From contig CAJJDP010000003.1 in the NCBI GenBank assembly GCA_905182995.1, positions 501,820 to 565,819 on the forward strand: 64,000 nt of DNA. Direction: 5' to 3'. Of this stretch, positions 1 through 12,208 are shown in pieces. Position numbers and translations under genes: made by a program. Each line of letters starts with the position of its first letter. Within the stretch, counting starts at the first letter, position 1. Source of the DNA: Paramecium octaurelia. Taxonomy: Eukaryota; Ciliophora; Oligohymenophorea; Peniculida; Parameciidae. Below the pieces are notes generated by a model that did not search any database, was not told the origin of the DNA, and was given only the letters and a program-made list of their open reading frames with translations.

Positions 1-19
1 TTAAGATTTGATGATTTGT

Positions 20-886
20 TCATATCTAAATTACTATAATCTATTCATACTTGTTCAGTATATTTGTGTTTGTCGAGTATATTTAACTATTTATATTCTT
101 TTGTTAATCTAATTCATTTGTTTACAATTCTTTCTCTTGTTCATATTATTTTAATTTATATAATAGTTGTTAATTTAATTCTTAAAGTCTTTGAGTATAC
201 TTTTTATTTTCTTTTAAACAAGCTTCACATTCTTAGTATTTCCTCTCCCATTCTTTACATTATTTTTTTATTTCTTAAAAGCTTTCGTTGTTAAATTCAC
301 TTTTTACTGGGGTAGATGTGCAATTCTATTGTTTTGATAATAATTCAATTTGCTTTTACTTCTTTGCCAAATCAATTTAAAGATTCTATATTATGATATT
401 TTTTTCTTTGATTTCCTTTTCCATAGATTTTAAGGCTTCTCTAGTACCCGACAATCGCATTTCTAATGATTTTATTTATTTTGCTGTATTTTCAATATTT
501 TTTTGTGAATTCCTATGGCTCTAAATGTCAGCTATACTGCTACTTCTTTTTTCCATGTAATTATTAATGGAGTCCTACAAATTATCAATTATTGATTCTT
601 AATGATTTTCAAATTTATAAGGACCTGGTTTGTATGGAGATTCCAACAATCGACGAGGTTCAATTCTATTTGGTTATTCCTCCTCTGTTTCCTCATCGAT
701 TTTACTCAGTATTCCTTTTTCATTTCTAAAATTCGGATTTACATTTTCATTATCATTCTCATTGTCCTCTTTTGATCGTTTTTAACTAAATGAAAATCTT
801 ACGGCCTCTTGCCTTAACAATTATTATAATTCTTGTTCCAGAATCTTATTCTCTTCCTCTATCTATTTCAAAAAAGCAGAATTCAT
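20..886 (-). CDS. coiled-coil protein, function unknown
   Basis: Single open frame of 288 codons, with TAA/TAG as Gln and stop TGA at 22-20. The first ~40 residues are a short charged helix. A low-complexity Asn/Glu-rich stretch follows (about residues 45-75), then a linker. Residues about 115-275 are strongly predicted coiled coil, with heptads rich in K, E, Q and L. No catalytic motif is visible. The start was chosen because the upstream in-frame stretch meets a TGA. Such coiled coils are common among ciliate cytoskeletal and basal-body proteins, but nothing here names the protein. The existence of the gene is well supported; its function is not. Confidence 0.75.
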
Positions 887-1117
887 TTAATTTTTTAAAT
901 TTATAATACATATTTCAAGACTCATTCATAATCCACACTTTCGCACATCAAATAATGAAGTCCCTGTTTATTGATCAATAGTAGGTAATCATTTTAATTG
1001 AATATAGATTCTATAGATAATGAATCCCTATGATAATTTACTTTTTTTATGAAAAGTAGCAGTTTAGATAAATTAACTATTAATTAATAAATTTTCAATA
1101 ATGCAATATAAATGATA

Positions 1118-1825
1118 TCATGAAATAACTTATTTTTTAGGCAATTTGAATATAAAAGGTTTATTGCAAAGTTTGTAACTTTTACTTAGTATACAACAGT
1201 TGATAAACCTAACTCCATCTTGCTCTGTTTATCCAGATGCTTCATGAATATGACCAAAAAGATGGTATTTAGGTTTAATTTATAATACTCTTTTTAACAA
1301 AGCTTCATCTCCTACATTCTTTAATTTTCCTTAAATATTAACCTCATCGCCATGATTCAACGGAGGACCATGGGTAACAATAATATCACTATCTTCTTCG
1401 ATTTAAGACCAAAACACTTCAGCATTTTCACTCTTCAATTAAAAAGCCCAAGTATGAAACTCTAATGAGTAAGGGCTGCCCCAAATCTTAATGCCATCAA
1501 TTACAATGGACGAATTGAATAGATATATGCAATTATCTTTTAATTTCTATAATAGTTCTTAATCATCAAAATTTGAGTCTTTATGATGATATTACTTTAA
1601 TTTTGATTAATAGGATTCTGTATCCAATGATACGTCGTGATTACCTGCAATCACAATTTTATATTTAAATGGCTATTCAATCAACCATTAAATAAAAGCT
1701 AGAATTTCTTCTTTTTAACCATTTTTAGTAAAGTCTCCGCAGTGTATTAAGACATCTCCTGGAGGTAGTGGGTAATTTTAACTATGAGTATCACTGATAC
1801 AAACAAATGTTAAGTAATTATCCAT
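1118..1825 (-). CDS. calcineurin-like metallophosphoesterase (MPPED family)
   Basis: Intronless 235-residue protein with the metal-binding motifs of the calcineurin-like phosphoesterase fold in order. These are a D-T-H near residue 11 (SDTH), GDF near residue 31 (CGDF), AGNHD near residue 60, THGPP near residue 145 and GHIH near residue 182. The set matches the MPPED1/MPPED2 branch, which are small metallophosphodiesterases acting on cyclic nucleotides or phosphomonoesters. No signal peptide or membrane segment is seen, so it is probably cytosolic. The fold assignment is firm; the substrate is inferred only from the family. Confidence 0.88.
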
Positions 1826-2383
1826 TTAAAGGAATTCTATTTTTTAATTATTTATTATCAAGAAATTTTGTTACTACAATTTGAAGATTTATTAAATTCA
1901 AAATTAGAACCTCTGATGAATTATATTAAATTATATATAGGTTATCTGATTGAAAGAATTGTCAAAATATTTTATGTTATATTTATAATTATATTCAATG
2001 GTTCCTTAATCTCATACTCGGTTAACTCAAATCAAAAAATGCTTATAGTTACCTGAATTTATGAAAATCATAATAATATATGTATTTTTAGTTAAAGGGA
2101 TTAAGCTAACTTTCTGTTACATAAAATTCAATTTTATTGGATAAATTAGTTATGTTAATTAAGTATTTAAATATTGTGTTACTAACTGCAATCAAATGTT
2201 AAGGATAATCTTTGCTTACGTAGTAATATTGATTAACATATAAAATGAGGCCTTTTTTCTTTGTATTTAGCAATTTAAATTAATAAAATATTCATATGAT
2301 CCTTTTAATCTTATTATATGTATTGTAATGTAAATGGATTGTAATTTAATAAAAATATTAATTAAAACGAATATCCAATATAA
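1826..2383. other. gene-free divergent spacer
   Basis: A spacer of 558 bp lies between the start of the phosphoesterase (minus strand) and the start of the membrane protein (plus strand). It is AT-rich. The only open stretch, 1868-2056 (+), has no family resemblance and is of a length expected by chance under a one-stop code. It probably holds the two divergent promoters; I see no other structure. Confidence 0.5.
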
Positions 2384-2929
2384 ATGGAAAGAAGAGAAGA
2401 TGATGTACAATACTTTAAGATTGATAAATCAAATGATTAGCAAGACAAAATTATTTTAACTCTGTTTTCAATATTCATGAATGCCTTGATCGGAAGTCTA
2501 TTCTTTTATTTTTCAACTCATGAAAATAAGTATGGTACTTGAATCTATTATTCAAAGGGGGTGATTAATGCAAATATTTAAGACCATGTGCATTTTGGTT
2601 TTCAATTTATTGTTTTTTTAGTTTATTTGCTTGGATGTAAAATGAAAAATAATAATTTAATTTATATTTAGAGTACTAAATCCATATGCTATTTATTATA
2701 AACACGATCAAATTTTTGATTATGCAAACATCGTTGAGGGATCCATTAAACTAGTTTTCTTCATCGTATTTTGTGTAAAAATACGAATATTAATTAGATT
2801 TCATTCATAATTTCAAGTCATTGTGGGTAACTAGCAGTGTTAACAGCAATATACATCATTTTCAATGTAGTTGTGTTCCTGATATTGTGTGGATTGACTT
2901 ATTTCATTAAACCTAAAATAGAAGAATGA
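2384..2929 (+). CDS. small four-helix membrane protein, unknown
   Basis: A protein of 154 residues assembled from four exons. The introns are 2535-2557, 2637-2671 and 2775-2797 (23, 35 and 23 nt), and the summed exons are divisible by three. A charged N-terminus of about 22 residues is followed by four hydrophobic segments (roughly residues 24-44, 60-77, 98-115 and 122-145), then a short basic/acidic tail. It is a likely integral membrane protein with both ends cytosolic. The first intron ends in AAG rather than TAG, so that junction is the weakest. No family is recognised. The next gene starts only 26 bp downstream. Confidence 0.65.
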
Positions 2930-2955
2930 ATTTGATAGTTAATTATATTTAATTT

Positions 2956-4400
2956 ATGCAATAATAATCAATATCAGATTTCGATAATCTTGAACAAGAA
3001 CATCAGTTGATTGATTAGGTTAATCAGAAGTCAAAATCAGCAAAGTTTAAATAGTATAAATAGGGATAATATTATGGAGACATTCAAAACAATGTTCGAC
3101 ACGGATATGGTATATTGTTTAACTATTTATTATATTTTTAGGACTAATGACATATCAGGATAGATATTATATTGGGTTTTGGAAAAATGATAGAAAGCAT
3201 GGGTTCGGTAAGGAGGTATTAGACAAAGGGGATTAATATGAAGGTTAGTTTGAAGATGGAAAACCTCATGGCGAAGGTACCTTGGAAACTGCGAATGGGA
3301 TTTATTCAGGTTAGTGGGTTTAGGGAATTAAGTAGGGTTATGGGAAATGGAGAGGGAAAAACAATGAAATTTATGCAGGAGAATGGAAGTTCAATAAGGC
3401 AAACGGATACGGAAGATATGATTATTAAGATGGAGGGTGGTATGAAGGTGAGTTCAAGAATTATCTTAAATATGGTAAAGGAAAAGAAAGTTATGCCAAT
3501 GGAGATTTTTATGATGGGGATTTTATTAATGATAAACCTGATGGATTTGGAGTATATAGATGGGCTGATGGTTCTTCTTATCATGGTACTTTTTGTAGTG
3601 GAGTCAGACATGGTAAAGGCTATTGGTTAAAGTTTGGAGATCCTCAGAATCATGAGAGTTATGATGGAGAATATGTTAACGATTTGAAATCAGGACATGG
3701 TGTATATAGATGGCCAAGTGGAAATGTGTATGAGGGGGAATTCTTTAATGATCATAGACATGGATTCGGAGAAATGAGATGGGTGGATGGCTCATTTTAT
3801 AAAGGTCAATTTCACAATGGATAAATGTGTGGTGAGGGTGAATTAAAAAGAAATAATAAACCAATTCTTTATGGATACTTTGAAAACAATAAACTAGTTA
3901 GAGAATAAAAAAAGAAGTAAATTCCTAAAACCATGAATCAGAGTTAAAACAATAGTTATGATGGCAAAAGAAACTATTATTCGCTCCATCAATCTTTTAA
4001 TTAATTTTAAAATGCTTAACAGATTCAAAAATTTCATTATAAATCTGAATCCATTGAACCCATTATTAGATAATTCAAAAGGGATTGCAATACATCTATT
4101 GATGACATACATAAGAGTGAAAATCAAGCCAATTAAAATAGTTTTAAAATTTCAATTGATTTAGATGATTCTTAAGGAATGAATAATTAACCTAAATTCA
4201 AATCATTAAATACTACAAGTCGTGCTTTTTAAAATCAACAGGAGAGTTTATTATCAGTTACAAATAGAACCTAAGCAACAAAGAAGGTTATCATTGATAG
4301 TGTCAAATTTAAGAGAAATTAAATCTCTTTTCGACTCTAATCATTAAACTAATCTACTAGATAAACACAAAATTCTCTTCCAAAATAAGGAGCGAACTGA
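2956..4400 (+). CDS. MORN-repeat protein
   Basis: A protein of 470 residues with one 32-nt intron at 3110-3141. From about residue 40 to 300 there are repeated MORN units of the YxGxFxxxxxHGxGxxxxxDG type, around ten copies with regular 23-residue spacing. Examples begin YEGQFEDGKPHGEG and YDGDFINDKPDGFG. The C-terminal 170 residues are Q/N/S-rich and unstructured. MORN arrays bind membranes or scaffold cytoskeletal structures, and in ciliates and apicomplexans they occur at basal bodies, fission rings and cilia. No kinase or SET domain is attached. The repeat assignment is secure; cellular location is inferred only. Confidence 0.9.
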
Positions 4401-4471
4401 TTTGTAATATATATATTTTTCTAATCATTTTTTCCATAGTTATGAAATGAATTGAAAATATACTTCACTAA

Positions 4472-5421
4472 ATGTTAAGAATAAAATCCAATTTTATTTA
4501 GGAATTATTTCGAGATCAGATTGAAACTCTATTCTTATTAACTTAAATTCAAAATTTAAAAGGAAAAAGGAGGGGAATATTCAAAGAAGATAATTTAATG
4601 ATTGCAATTTTCAACCATCTCTCCTATGAACAGATAAACCATTCCTCTATTAAATTGCACGAATTTCTTGAATGTCTAATGAAAATTTTTTCTTTAATAA
4701 ACATTTTTTAAATCTCTTTTAAACTTCCCTGTTTACGCTTGATAACGTTTTGTGGTTAAATTCATAAACCCATCCAGATCCTATAAGCAAAAAATTCATA
4801 AATATGTTATGTTATAAACTCAAATGTTGTTTAAATATATTCTTTTTAAATAACCAATATATTAAGGTCTCATTAGACTTGAGTTCACAAATTTTATATA
4901 AAAATACTCGATGGATAAATAATATAAGTCAAAATTTTTAATCTGAATCGTCAAAACCCTTGAATTTTGATCTTTAGTGTTCAATTATTCTAGTGGCCAA
5001 AATTTTCTTGTAATTTAAAAGCATAGTTGGGCTTTCTTGGAATGGAATAGACTCAATTATCCTTTTTTTACCCATTTATGTCACTAACACGGTCTATGCA
5101 TCAAAATTCATTGGATTATTAAATAATTATTTTCAATCAACTTAGATATACACTTAATTAACGCGAATAAACCTACGCGAATATAATTATTCCAATTAAT
5201 TTACAATCTTAATAAATCAATTTGAAAAATTAAATTCTTATAATAAGGTATAATCTCGACCGAAAATCAGAGAATGCAAGTTTGATTTAATAAATAGGAA
5301 TGGAAACTTAACATATCTTCACAAGAAATTCATAAGGATTTTTAATTTTTGTTGTAAAGAATATTAATTAAAAGAGAAGAATTATTACGAGAAACTGCAA
5401 TTTATTTTTAAGGCATTTTGA
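4472..5421 (+). CDS. possible unrecognised or decaying gene
   Basis: This stretch stays open on the plus strand for about 308 codons if one 23-nt GT...CAG intron near 4755-4777 is assumed. Without it there is a 136-codon frame (4472-4882) and a second frame of at least 159 codons ending at 5421. With TGA as the only stop, runs of this length are unlikely by chance, so coding history is plausible. The translation is rich in I, L, N, F and K, has no clear domain, and has two or three hydrophobic patches. It may be a real ciliate-specific gene, a pseudogene, or noise; I favour one of the first two. Confidence 0.3.
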
Positions 5422-5814
5422 ATTATTGTATTAAGAATTACTTAAACCTAAATTTAGACAATAATTTTAAAAACAAAATATATATTTATATATTTACAAA
5501 AATAAATAAATAATTCTCAAAAAATCATAATTAAGGATATTAGAAATTAAATTAATTTTCTCGGAGTATTTAAAAGTTAGAATTCAAAATAATAAGACAG
5601 ATCATTAATTATAAATGATTAATGCATTCCCAAGCTATATAGGAGGGTGCAATCGTATAAGATCAAAACTTAATTAAGTGGAACAATTTCATTGATTAAT
5701 ATTTACTTTAATTTCAATCTATTGGCTTCTCAAATGATTCAATATTTCTATTCCTTCAAATTTTTGATATTTATTTAATTATTTTATTTTATTGAAATAA
5801 AATTATATTTAACG
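5422..5814. other. AT-rich spacer
   Basis: A stretch of 393 bp that is extremely AT-rich, with runs such as repeated TATATA around 5480. I see no gene, RNA or repeat in it. It probably carries the promoter of the gene starting at 5815. Confidence 0.4.
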
Positions 5815-7040
5815 ATGAGTTCAACACTTAGAGCTGATTAGATTATTTATTTTGGAGCTTCAAATACTCCATAAATTCCATGTAGATTTCATGAAGACTA
5901 TTATATTCAAAACTTTTGCAAGAAACAGTATGAAAATATACATTAATTTAGAGAATGCAGTTTACCTCTATGTCCTGAATGTATTAAAATTCATTCTGAA
6001 GAACATGAACAAGAAAGAGTAACGAGTGATATTGATTTATTCTCTAATTGCCTCACTGAATAATATAATAGATCCTTAGAATATCTTAACCTTTGGGCAG
6101 CCGATGTCTAAGAATCCAGCAATTTACAGGAGGAGGTTTAAAAAGCATAAGAAGTAGGGCATCAATGTTATAAATTAATAGTTCTAAATCTAAAAGTATC
6201 AAGAAGCAAAGAAACAATTTTATAAGGTTGTAGACGAATACTTTAAGATGCTTGAATAGTAAATAATCAATGAAACTTAAAAATCGACTCAGGATTTAAT
6301 TAAATTGGTAAGATCAAGACATAGAATAGAGTATTTGGAATGGAAAAATCAACATGAAAATTTATTAAAACTCAACTCAGAAAAGGTATTTGAGATGTTA
6401 ATTGTAGTGTTTGCCTTTTTTAATCAAAATATATTCAGATACAAGATAAACCCCTTAAGCAATTTATTAGAGGAATCATTAGGAACATGTTGAATAATTA
6501 AACAAATTAAAATTAAACATCAGATAAGTGGTTGTTAATGACAATGTAAATTAAATCCTTGCATTGTTGAAACAATATATCTATGTAACCCAAGCTGTAT
6601 AAGATACATAAATTCAATAAATGCAAATCACAAATACTGTTCAACCTATTGTGTAGGTTTAACCAATAGTGCAAACTTAACCAGTTGTGAATTAAGCAAT
6701 AAATTCCAACAAATACCAATCAAGAGTTATATAACCCTTTAGTGCCATCAGAGAATACACTCCTTTATAACCAGTTCTATATTAATAACCTCCAGTAATT
6801 CCGATTGACCCTCTCTAAGTTTATCCATAACAGTTTTATCATCCAAACCCAGTTTTATAAGAACCAATGCCTATGACAATGCCAATAGTGCCTCTGTAAT
6901 AATCGACTCCTCCTTAAATCATAAGATCCCCATAAAGACTTGTATCGTCAGTTGCAGAAGCAGGGATTTTGAATGGACGATAGAGAGAGACGATGGCATA
7001 ACGATATTATGATACGATGTTAAAAAATGAAATAAAATGA
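5815..7040 (+). CDS. B-box-like zinc finger and coiled-coil protein
   Basis: A protein of 391 residues; introns 6154-6181 (28 nt) and 6386-6407 (22 nt) restore the frame exactly. Residues about 20-70 hold a Cys/His pattern resembling a B-box (CRFH, a Cys pair, CPEC, then H-x4-H). After this come a long helix predicted as coiled coil (about 85-240) and a Pro/Gln/Val-rich tail of roughly 150 residues containing many PxxQ elements. This is a TRIM-like order without an obvious RING. It probably mediates protein-protein contacts, and no enzyme motif is present. The zinc ligand assignment is from pattern only. Confidence 0.65.
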
Positions 7041-7073
7041 TTTATAATATTAATTATTATTATTTACATCATA

Positions 7074-8829
7074 TCACATAATTTCTCTACTATTCATATT
7101 GATTGGAGAGAGTGATAGACATGGAGTATTTGAGTTAATTCCTGTAGAAAAAGTGTGTTTATGTTTACTTTAGCGATCCGAAATGATGGACTAATAATTG
7201 GTGATTGTCCTAGCTGTTAGAGGAGGAGTGTTCAAAATTATTTGTCTTCTTTTCTTCTTACACAATTTATAAAGATATTGCTATTTAAAGGAGGTCATTG
7301 CTATGTTATTAGGATGTTCATATTTTGGTGTAAATCCTAGCTTTGGACTTTAATATAGATCAGTTCCAAACAAAGCTGACCCAGCATCTTTTTCTGGATC
7401 ACTTTGATACTTTAATTTATAAATAAAGTTTTTCTCTTCAACTATTGTACCAATATCCATTTTATCTTCTCTTTCTTTGCTTCTAATTTTTTTTGGGTTG
7501 TATTTAACTTCAATATATTACTTAACAGCTGTAAATTTAGGTTGATTGATCTTACTCACACTGATCATATTAGAAGTTTAGAAAATAGTCCTAAATTTAG
7601 TTTTCCTTAAGTATTCTTATTAAACCCATAATTTGCATTCTTCAGGGAACTTTTATAAAAACTCATGTTTATGGATGACCATCAAAGTAGCTTCATTAGA
7701 TAAGACTGTAGCATTATATTCACAACAACCATCATCATTCATTGCTATTTCTTCTCCCAATAACTAACCCTTTGCTGCTCATAATAATTATAATTTACTT
7801 AGTATGCATATCTTAGCCAATTAATCATTAATTACTTTTTCTAATAAGATATCTCCGAATTAAATCAAGTAGAAGCATTTCTTATATTATCCATCTATAG
7901 TTAATACACAATTCTTTTAAAATTGTTCCACATCAAAACTATAAGCTAGTTGTTCTAATTATTTTGATGAATAATCTCCTTAAACAGGGAACTTACCGAA
8001 AATTAAACTTTTCTTCTCCTTCATCTATTATATAAACTATTATCGAATTAAATCAAAGTCGTCTTTTTTTAAAATTAATAAGAACAAATCTTCAGTCTAT
8101 GCACATGCAGTCAATGCTCTTGGAACATTCTCAAGTAATGCTCTATCTCCAAATCCATCTCCTCGTTTTAGTATTCTTACAGTTTCGCCATATTTGTCAC
8201 TCATTGTCTACAACTCTTGTTGCGATATCTAGACTTTCTCATTGGTTTAACCTTACACTATGTTGGCTTTCATTTTGTCAGCAAACTTTTTTGAATAGGC
8301 AATCTACTTAAAGAAGTTAGTTTATGAGGTTAAGGTTATGATTTTGCTTTAGGTTTTTCTAATGTAAAATTCATAATTCCATAAATTACTCTGTTTTCAA
8401 TGGAACGGGTTTGATGGATAAACTCTATTGTTGTTGCAATTATTTTTGATTTTCAGGAGGTTTTTCAGGGATTTGTTAGGGAGTCTGCTATTGTTATGGC
8501 CTTTACTTTATTAGAGCCACTTTACCATTAAATATTATATATAACTTATCGTTTGACTTATCTCCTTCTTTGAAGATGACCTCGCCTCCTTTGAAGTGCT
8601 CCATTTTGAATTTACCACATAACTATGATTTCAAGGAATTATACATATAACAGACTCTCTTTTTGGGTGCCTTTTAGGTTCTTCTCAATGAAGGCATTAA
8701 AATATTACAATTGTTGTAATTTGGAATAGATCACTTAAAGATTGTCCATTGTAGGATTCAGATGGTTATTCAATAACTTTTGGAGGTTGAGATTCTATAA
8801 TTATTCTTCTCTATTTATACCTCATTCAT
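7074..8829 (-). CDS. protein with two cyclic-nucleotide-binding domains
   Basis: A protein of 548 residues; introns at 8795-8820, 8681-8708, 8359-8389 and 7775-7798 give a frame divisible by three. The first cNMP-binding beta roll begins near residue 60 (GEVIFKEGD ... LYIIFNGKV). It is interrupted by a Gln/Pro/Lys-rich insertion of about 100 residues and resumes with the phosphate-binding-cassette-like GDGFGDRALL ... PRALT. A second cNBD-like roll follows (about 280-410) without a clear GELAL-type cassette. The C-terminal 140 residues are basic and unstructured. There is no kinase or channel segment. It is probably a cNMP sensor or scaffold; ligand binding by the second domain is doubtful. 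Confidence 0.75.
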
Positions 8830-8856
8830 AGTGATTTAATTATTTTTAATTATAAA

Positions 8857-10788
8857 ATGTTGGACTCTGTATCAACTTAATTGAAAACTGAATCAGATTC
8901 TGTAAAGGACAATCCTCCAAGCAAGTTTAAGCAAAACTTCATGCAAACTAATTAAAGATTATTAAATACTAAAAAATTAACATACTCCAACAAAAAAATA
9001 GTGATTTCCAATCAGAAAGATGCTTGGAAATAAATGTTTGGCAATTTCTTACACGATATTAATCTTAAATAGAAGAAGGATCATACCTCTAAAGAAGCCA
9101 AAGAGGTATTTTGGCTTATCTTAGGTTTAGCATCTTTAAGATCCTCTTGTGAACGAAGTGCCAATATTCCTCCCATGTTCAAATAAGCAGTTTAAACTCT
9201 AGTTCTATAAGTATTTAGAAGGGGAACAATCGATTAATGAATTATTGAAGGCCATAAGATTCCCTCGCTTGGAAGCAGTAAGTAATATTTTTATTTGTTA
9301 GATATCATTGGATGATTAAAAAAGGTAAAGAAGAAAACTATCCATTGTTTAAAAAATTAAGAAAATGAAAGCCAATGACTTGGCTAAAACAATTGATAAG
9401 ACTCCATAATTAGAAGTTGTAAGTTCAACAAAACAAATGAGAGCCTAACAATTGAGATTGGTTGATCAGCGAAGATTTACAGAGGCTGGGAAATTGATGG
9501 AATTATATCAAATTAAAATTAATAAGAAGGTCCAAGTTTTAAGGGATTTTATTTAGTAAAGAGTATTATTATTTAATATTACAGATCAAATTGAGACAAT
9601 AATTAAATAAAGAATAAAGGGAAGAGGAAATCAGAAATATTCATTTCATTAAGACATTCTTTGATATCACTAACGATTACAATTAACATATCTTGGATCA
9701 ATAAGAAGAATTGCAGGATGATGCTTAATATTATAAAAAATTAGTACCATGTCAAAAGAAATTAAAGTAATTGTTGGTCAATTATGATAATGTACAACCA
9801 ATCATAAGACATTAAGAAAAGCATTTTGATAGATTTGATTATCCTTCTTTAGGCATGTTAAAAAATTAAATGAATTAATACTCCAAAGATTATTTAGTTG
9901 AACTTGAATAGTAGAAATAAATTCAATTTAAAACTGCATTAAATTAAGTTCGCAAACTATTAGAATAGTAGAATATTAAATTTTAATCAGAATTGAGAAA
10001 ATCTAAAATTAAAAGTAATCAAAATTCAAAATCCCAATCTCCTCTAACTCTACAAAATTAAGACACTTAAAATCTTATAAATTCATTAAATGATTGTCCA
10101 CTTGATGTTATTGTAGCAAGTCCAAAAAGGAATGTTAATTAATATAAATCCTACTCTTAATTGAAAAGCTCAATTGCAGATCCAATAAAGAGGAAGGATT
10201 ATGTTATTACAAAAAAACCTTTTTATCTATTTACTAAGCAAGCAGATGGAGATAAAAATTCAAAAAATACCAAGGGATTAATTACAAATTTCGATGTTAA
10301 ATTATACGACTACATTCACAATAGAAATATTTACACATTAAACAAACAGTATAAAATTTATTGATTCTAGAGTTTAAGAAAACACTCAAAAATTTCACAC
10401 TTTAATAGAAAGTTAATAGGAGCAATAGTTAAATGAGCAACTTGATACTTAACTTAATCAATTAAGAAAAAAAAGACTAAAATTACGTTAGCATGGTTCA
10501 TTAGAGGCTTAGAGAAGAATAAAAACTGAAAAATAACAGGATGAAATATCGGATGATCAATCATTATAATCAATTTATGAAGTCAATCTGGATGTGTATT
10601 ATGATCAATCAAATTAATTGAGTAAGAAACTAAGAGAAAAGGACGATATTGGATTCGCAAAAAGGATCAAGTAGCTAATTAGGTTAGAGGAGGTCAATAC
10701 GTATTAATTGCTTGTTTATGTCTTTAGATAATGCTTAAGAACAAATATATAAAAGTTGAATAAGTCCTAAGGTTCTCTTAACAAATGA
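8857..10788 (+). CDS. long coiled-coil protein, unknown
   Basis: A protein of about 612 residues. Introns at 9106-9130, 9278-9301, 9563-9584 and 10349-10370 all restore the frame exactly. A further optional in-frame intron (27 nt, about 10705-10731) would trim nine residues. The N-terminal ~80 residues are basic. Much of residues 150-300 and 410-600 is predicted coiled coil rich in Q, K, E and L. No named domain is recognised. Its start codon lies only 27 bp from the divergent start of the cNMP-binding gene, so the two must share one regulatory stretch. It may be cytoskeletal, by analogy with neighbouring ciliary genes; that is weak inference. Confidence 0.65.
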
Positions 10789-10861
10789 ATACATTTGATA
10801 TCTCCATTTATTTAATTGTAAGTTAGCTAGATAATATAAATTTTAAATTATTTATTTACCT

Positions 10862-11499
10862 ATGAAAAGTAAAGACATGGATGCTCCTCCTCTTAGTGAA
10901 GATGAATTAAATGAAATTTACAATTGGGTCGATTCTGTACCATTATCTAGACCCAAAAAACACATAGGCAGAGATTTTGCAGATGGAGTTTTAATTGCGG
11001 AAATTATTTAACACTATGTTCCTTCAATAATTGATATTCACAACTATAGTTTAGCTCATTCTGTTTAATAAAAGTAATATAATTGGAATACTTTGAATGC
11101 CAAGGTACTATACTTCACGATTTATAGGTGTTTAGAAAGATGGGGTTCTAAATTACCTAGAAAGATATTGATGCAGTCATTTAAGTAATCCCCGAAGCCA
11201 TAGAGCGAATCTTAAAAGTGATCCAAGTGAAATTAGATATGTTTTTGGAACACTCAGAACAAAATTAAGTGCAAAAATAAGAAAAGCCAAATGAAATTTC
11301 AAAAAATTAAAATTAAGTTAACCATTCAAAATCAGCTGTCAATAATAAATAAAATGATAAAGATTTAGTTATTTAAGATTAAAAGGAAACTATAGAAATA
11401 CTCGAACTTAAAATATAGAAACTAGAATAATTAGTGAAATTAAAAGACAGTAAAATATAATAGTTGACTTAAAAACTATAATAAGCAGGAATTAAATGA
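10862..11499 (+). CDS. SPEF1: SPEF1/CLAMP ciliary microtubule-binding protein
   Basis: A protein of 204 residues with one 23-nt intron at 11105-11127. Residues about 10-115 match the SPEF1 CH-like domain closely: a tryptophan-containing first helix ending SRPKKHIGRDFADGV, then AEII, an HNY motif, and a Q-rich helix followed by NWNTLNAKVL. A middle Q/N linker and a C-terminal coiled coil complete the usual SPEF1 layout. The family bundles and stabilises microtubules and lies in the central apparatus of motile cilia and along planar-polarised microtubules. The length is close to the short members of the family. It ends 16 bp from the convergent gene downstream. Confidence 0.92.
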
Positions 11500-11515
11500 T
11501 ATAGTTACTCATATA

Positions 11516-12208
11516 TCATCCACATAAATTTTAGAAATAATTTTTCTCTGTGTCACTTTTACTACTATCTGTCTCACTTTTTTAAAGACCATTTTCTTAA
11601 TCAATTATTTATTACTAATTTCTTTTTATATTGTTTTGTAATTCTTCTTCATCTGGAGTTAGATCCTAAGGCTGATTTTACATTTTCTGGAAAATTGACA
11701 TTCTTTATTTTTTCATTGGTTCTTGTTAATCTGAACTTTTTGTAATTAATGGAGAACTTTAAGGAGTTGTATTAGGTGTTCGTCTTTATTTTATTGAATT
11801 CATTTCTATACTCATTTTTTACAGTATGCCATTACATTTATCGTCTTCCTAATTGGATTGATCATCATTTGAGTTAGTATTGAATGTCATGGTGCTGGAT
11901 TTATTTGGTCGCCTCTTGGGTTTTTGATAAAAATGTTCTAATTTTTCTAAAGGATCTGTTTTCATCTTTAGACCCAATTATTTGAGATAAGAAACAATAA
12001 TTTGCTCTTTTTTTATCCATTCATTTTCAGGATGCTAATTACTCATTATTACCATTTCGAAAGAATCATCATTCTGTTGATTTGAAGTATATAGATTTTA
12101 TCCATCATTATAGTTTGAATTCTCTTAATGAACCTCTTTCTCAGCCATAATTGCGTTTTCTGACGAATTAATTGTTGTTTCACATGACATATATTAACCT
12201 ATATTCAT
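11516..12208 (-). CDS. low-complexity acidic protein, unknown
   Basis: Intronless frame of 230 codons, rich in S, N, Q, E and K. A short conserved-looking core near residues 60-105 (EWIKKEQIIVSYLKQLGLKM followed by PLEKLEHFYQ) looks helical; the rest is disordered. There are several SSP/TP sites. No domain is recognised. It converges on SPEF1 with only 16 bp between the stop codons. The gene call rests on length, codon pattern and the clean start and stop; its function is unknown. Confidence 0.6.

Noticed and set aside
1868-2056. Plus-strand open frame of 62 codons
   Set aside because: AT-rich, no family resemblance, no intron or coding style; length fits chance with a single stop codon.
3238-3630. 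Methionine-rich plus-strand frame and its minus-strand counterpart
   Set aside because: Both are shadows of the MORN-repeat gene, whose real frame shows regular 23-residue repeats.
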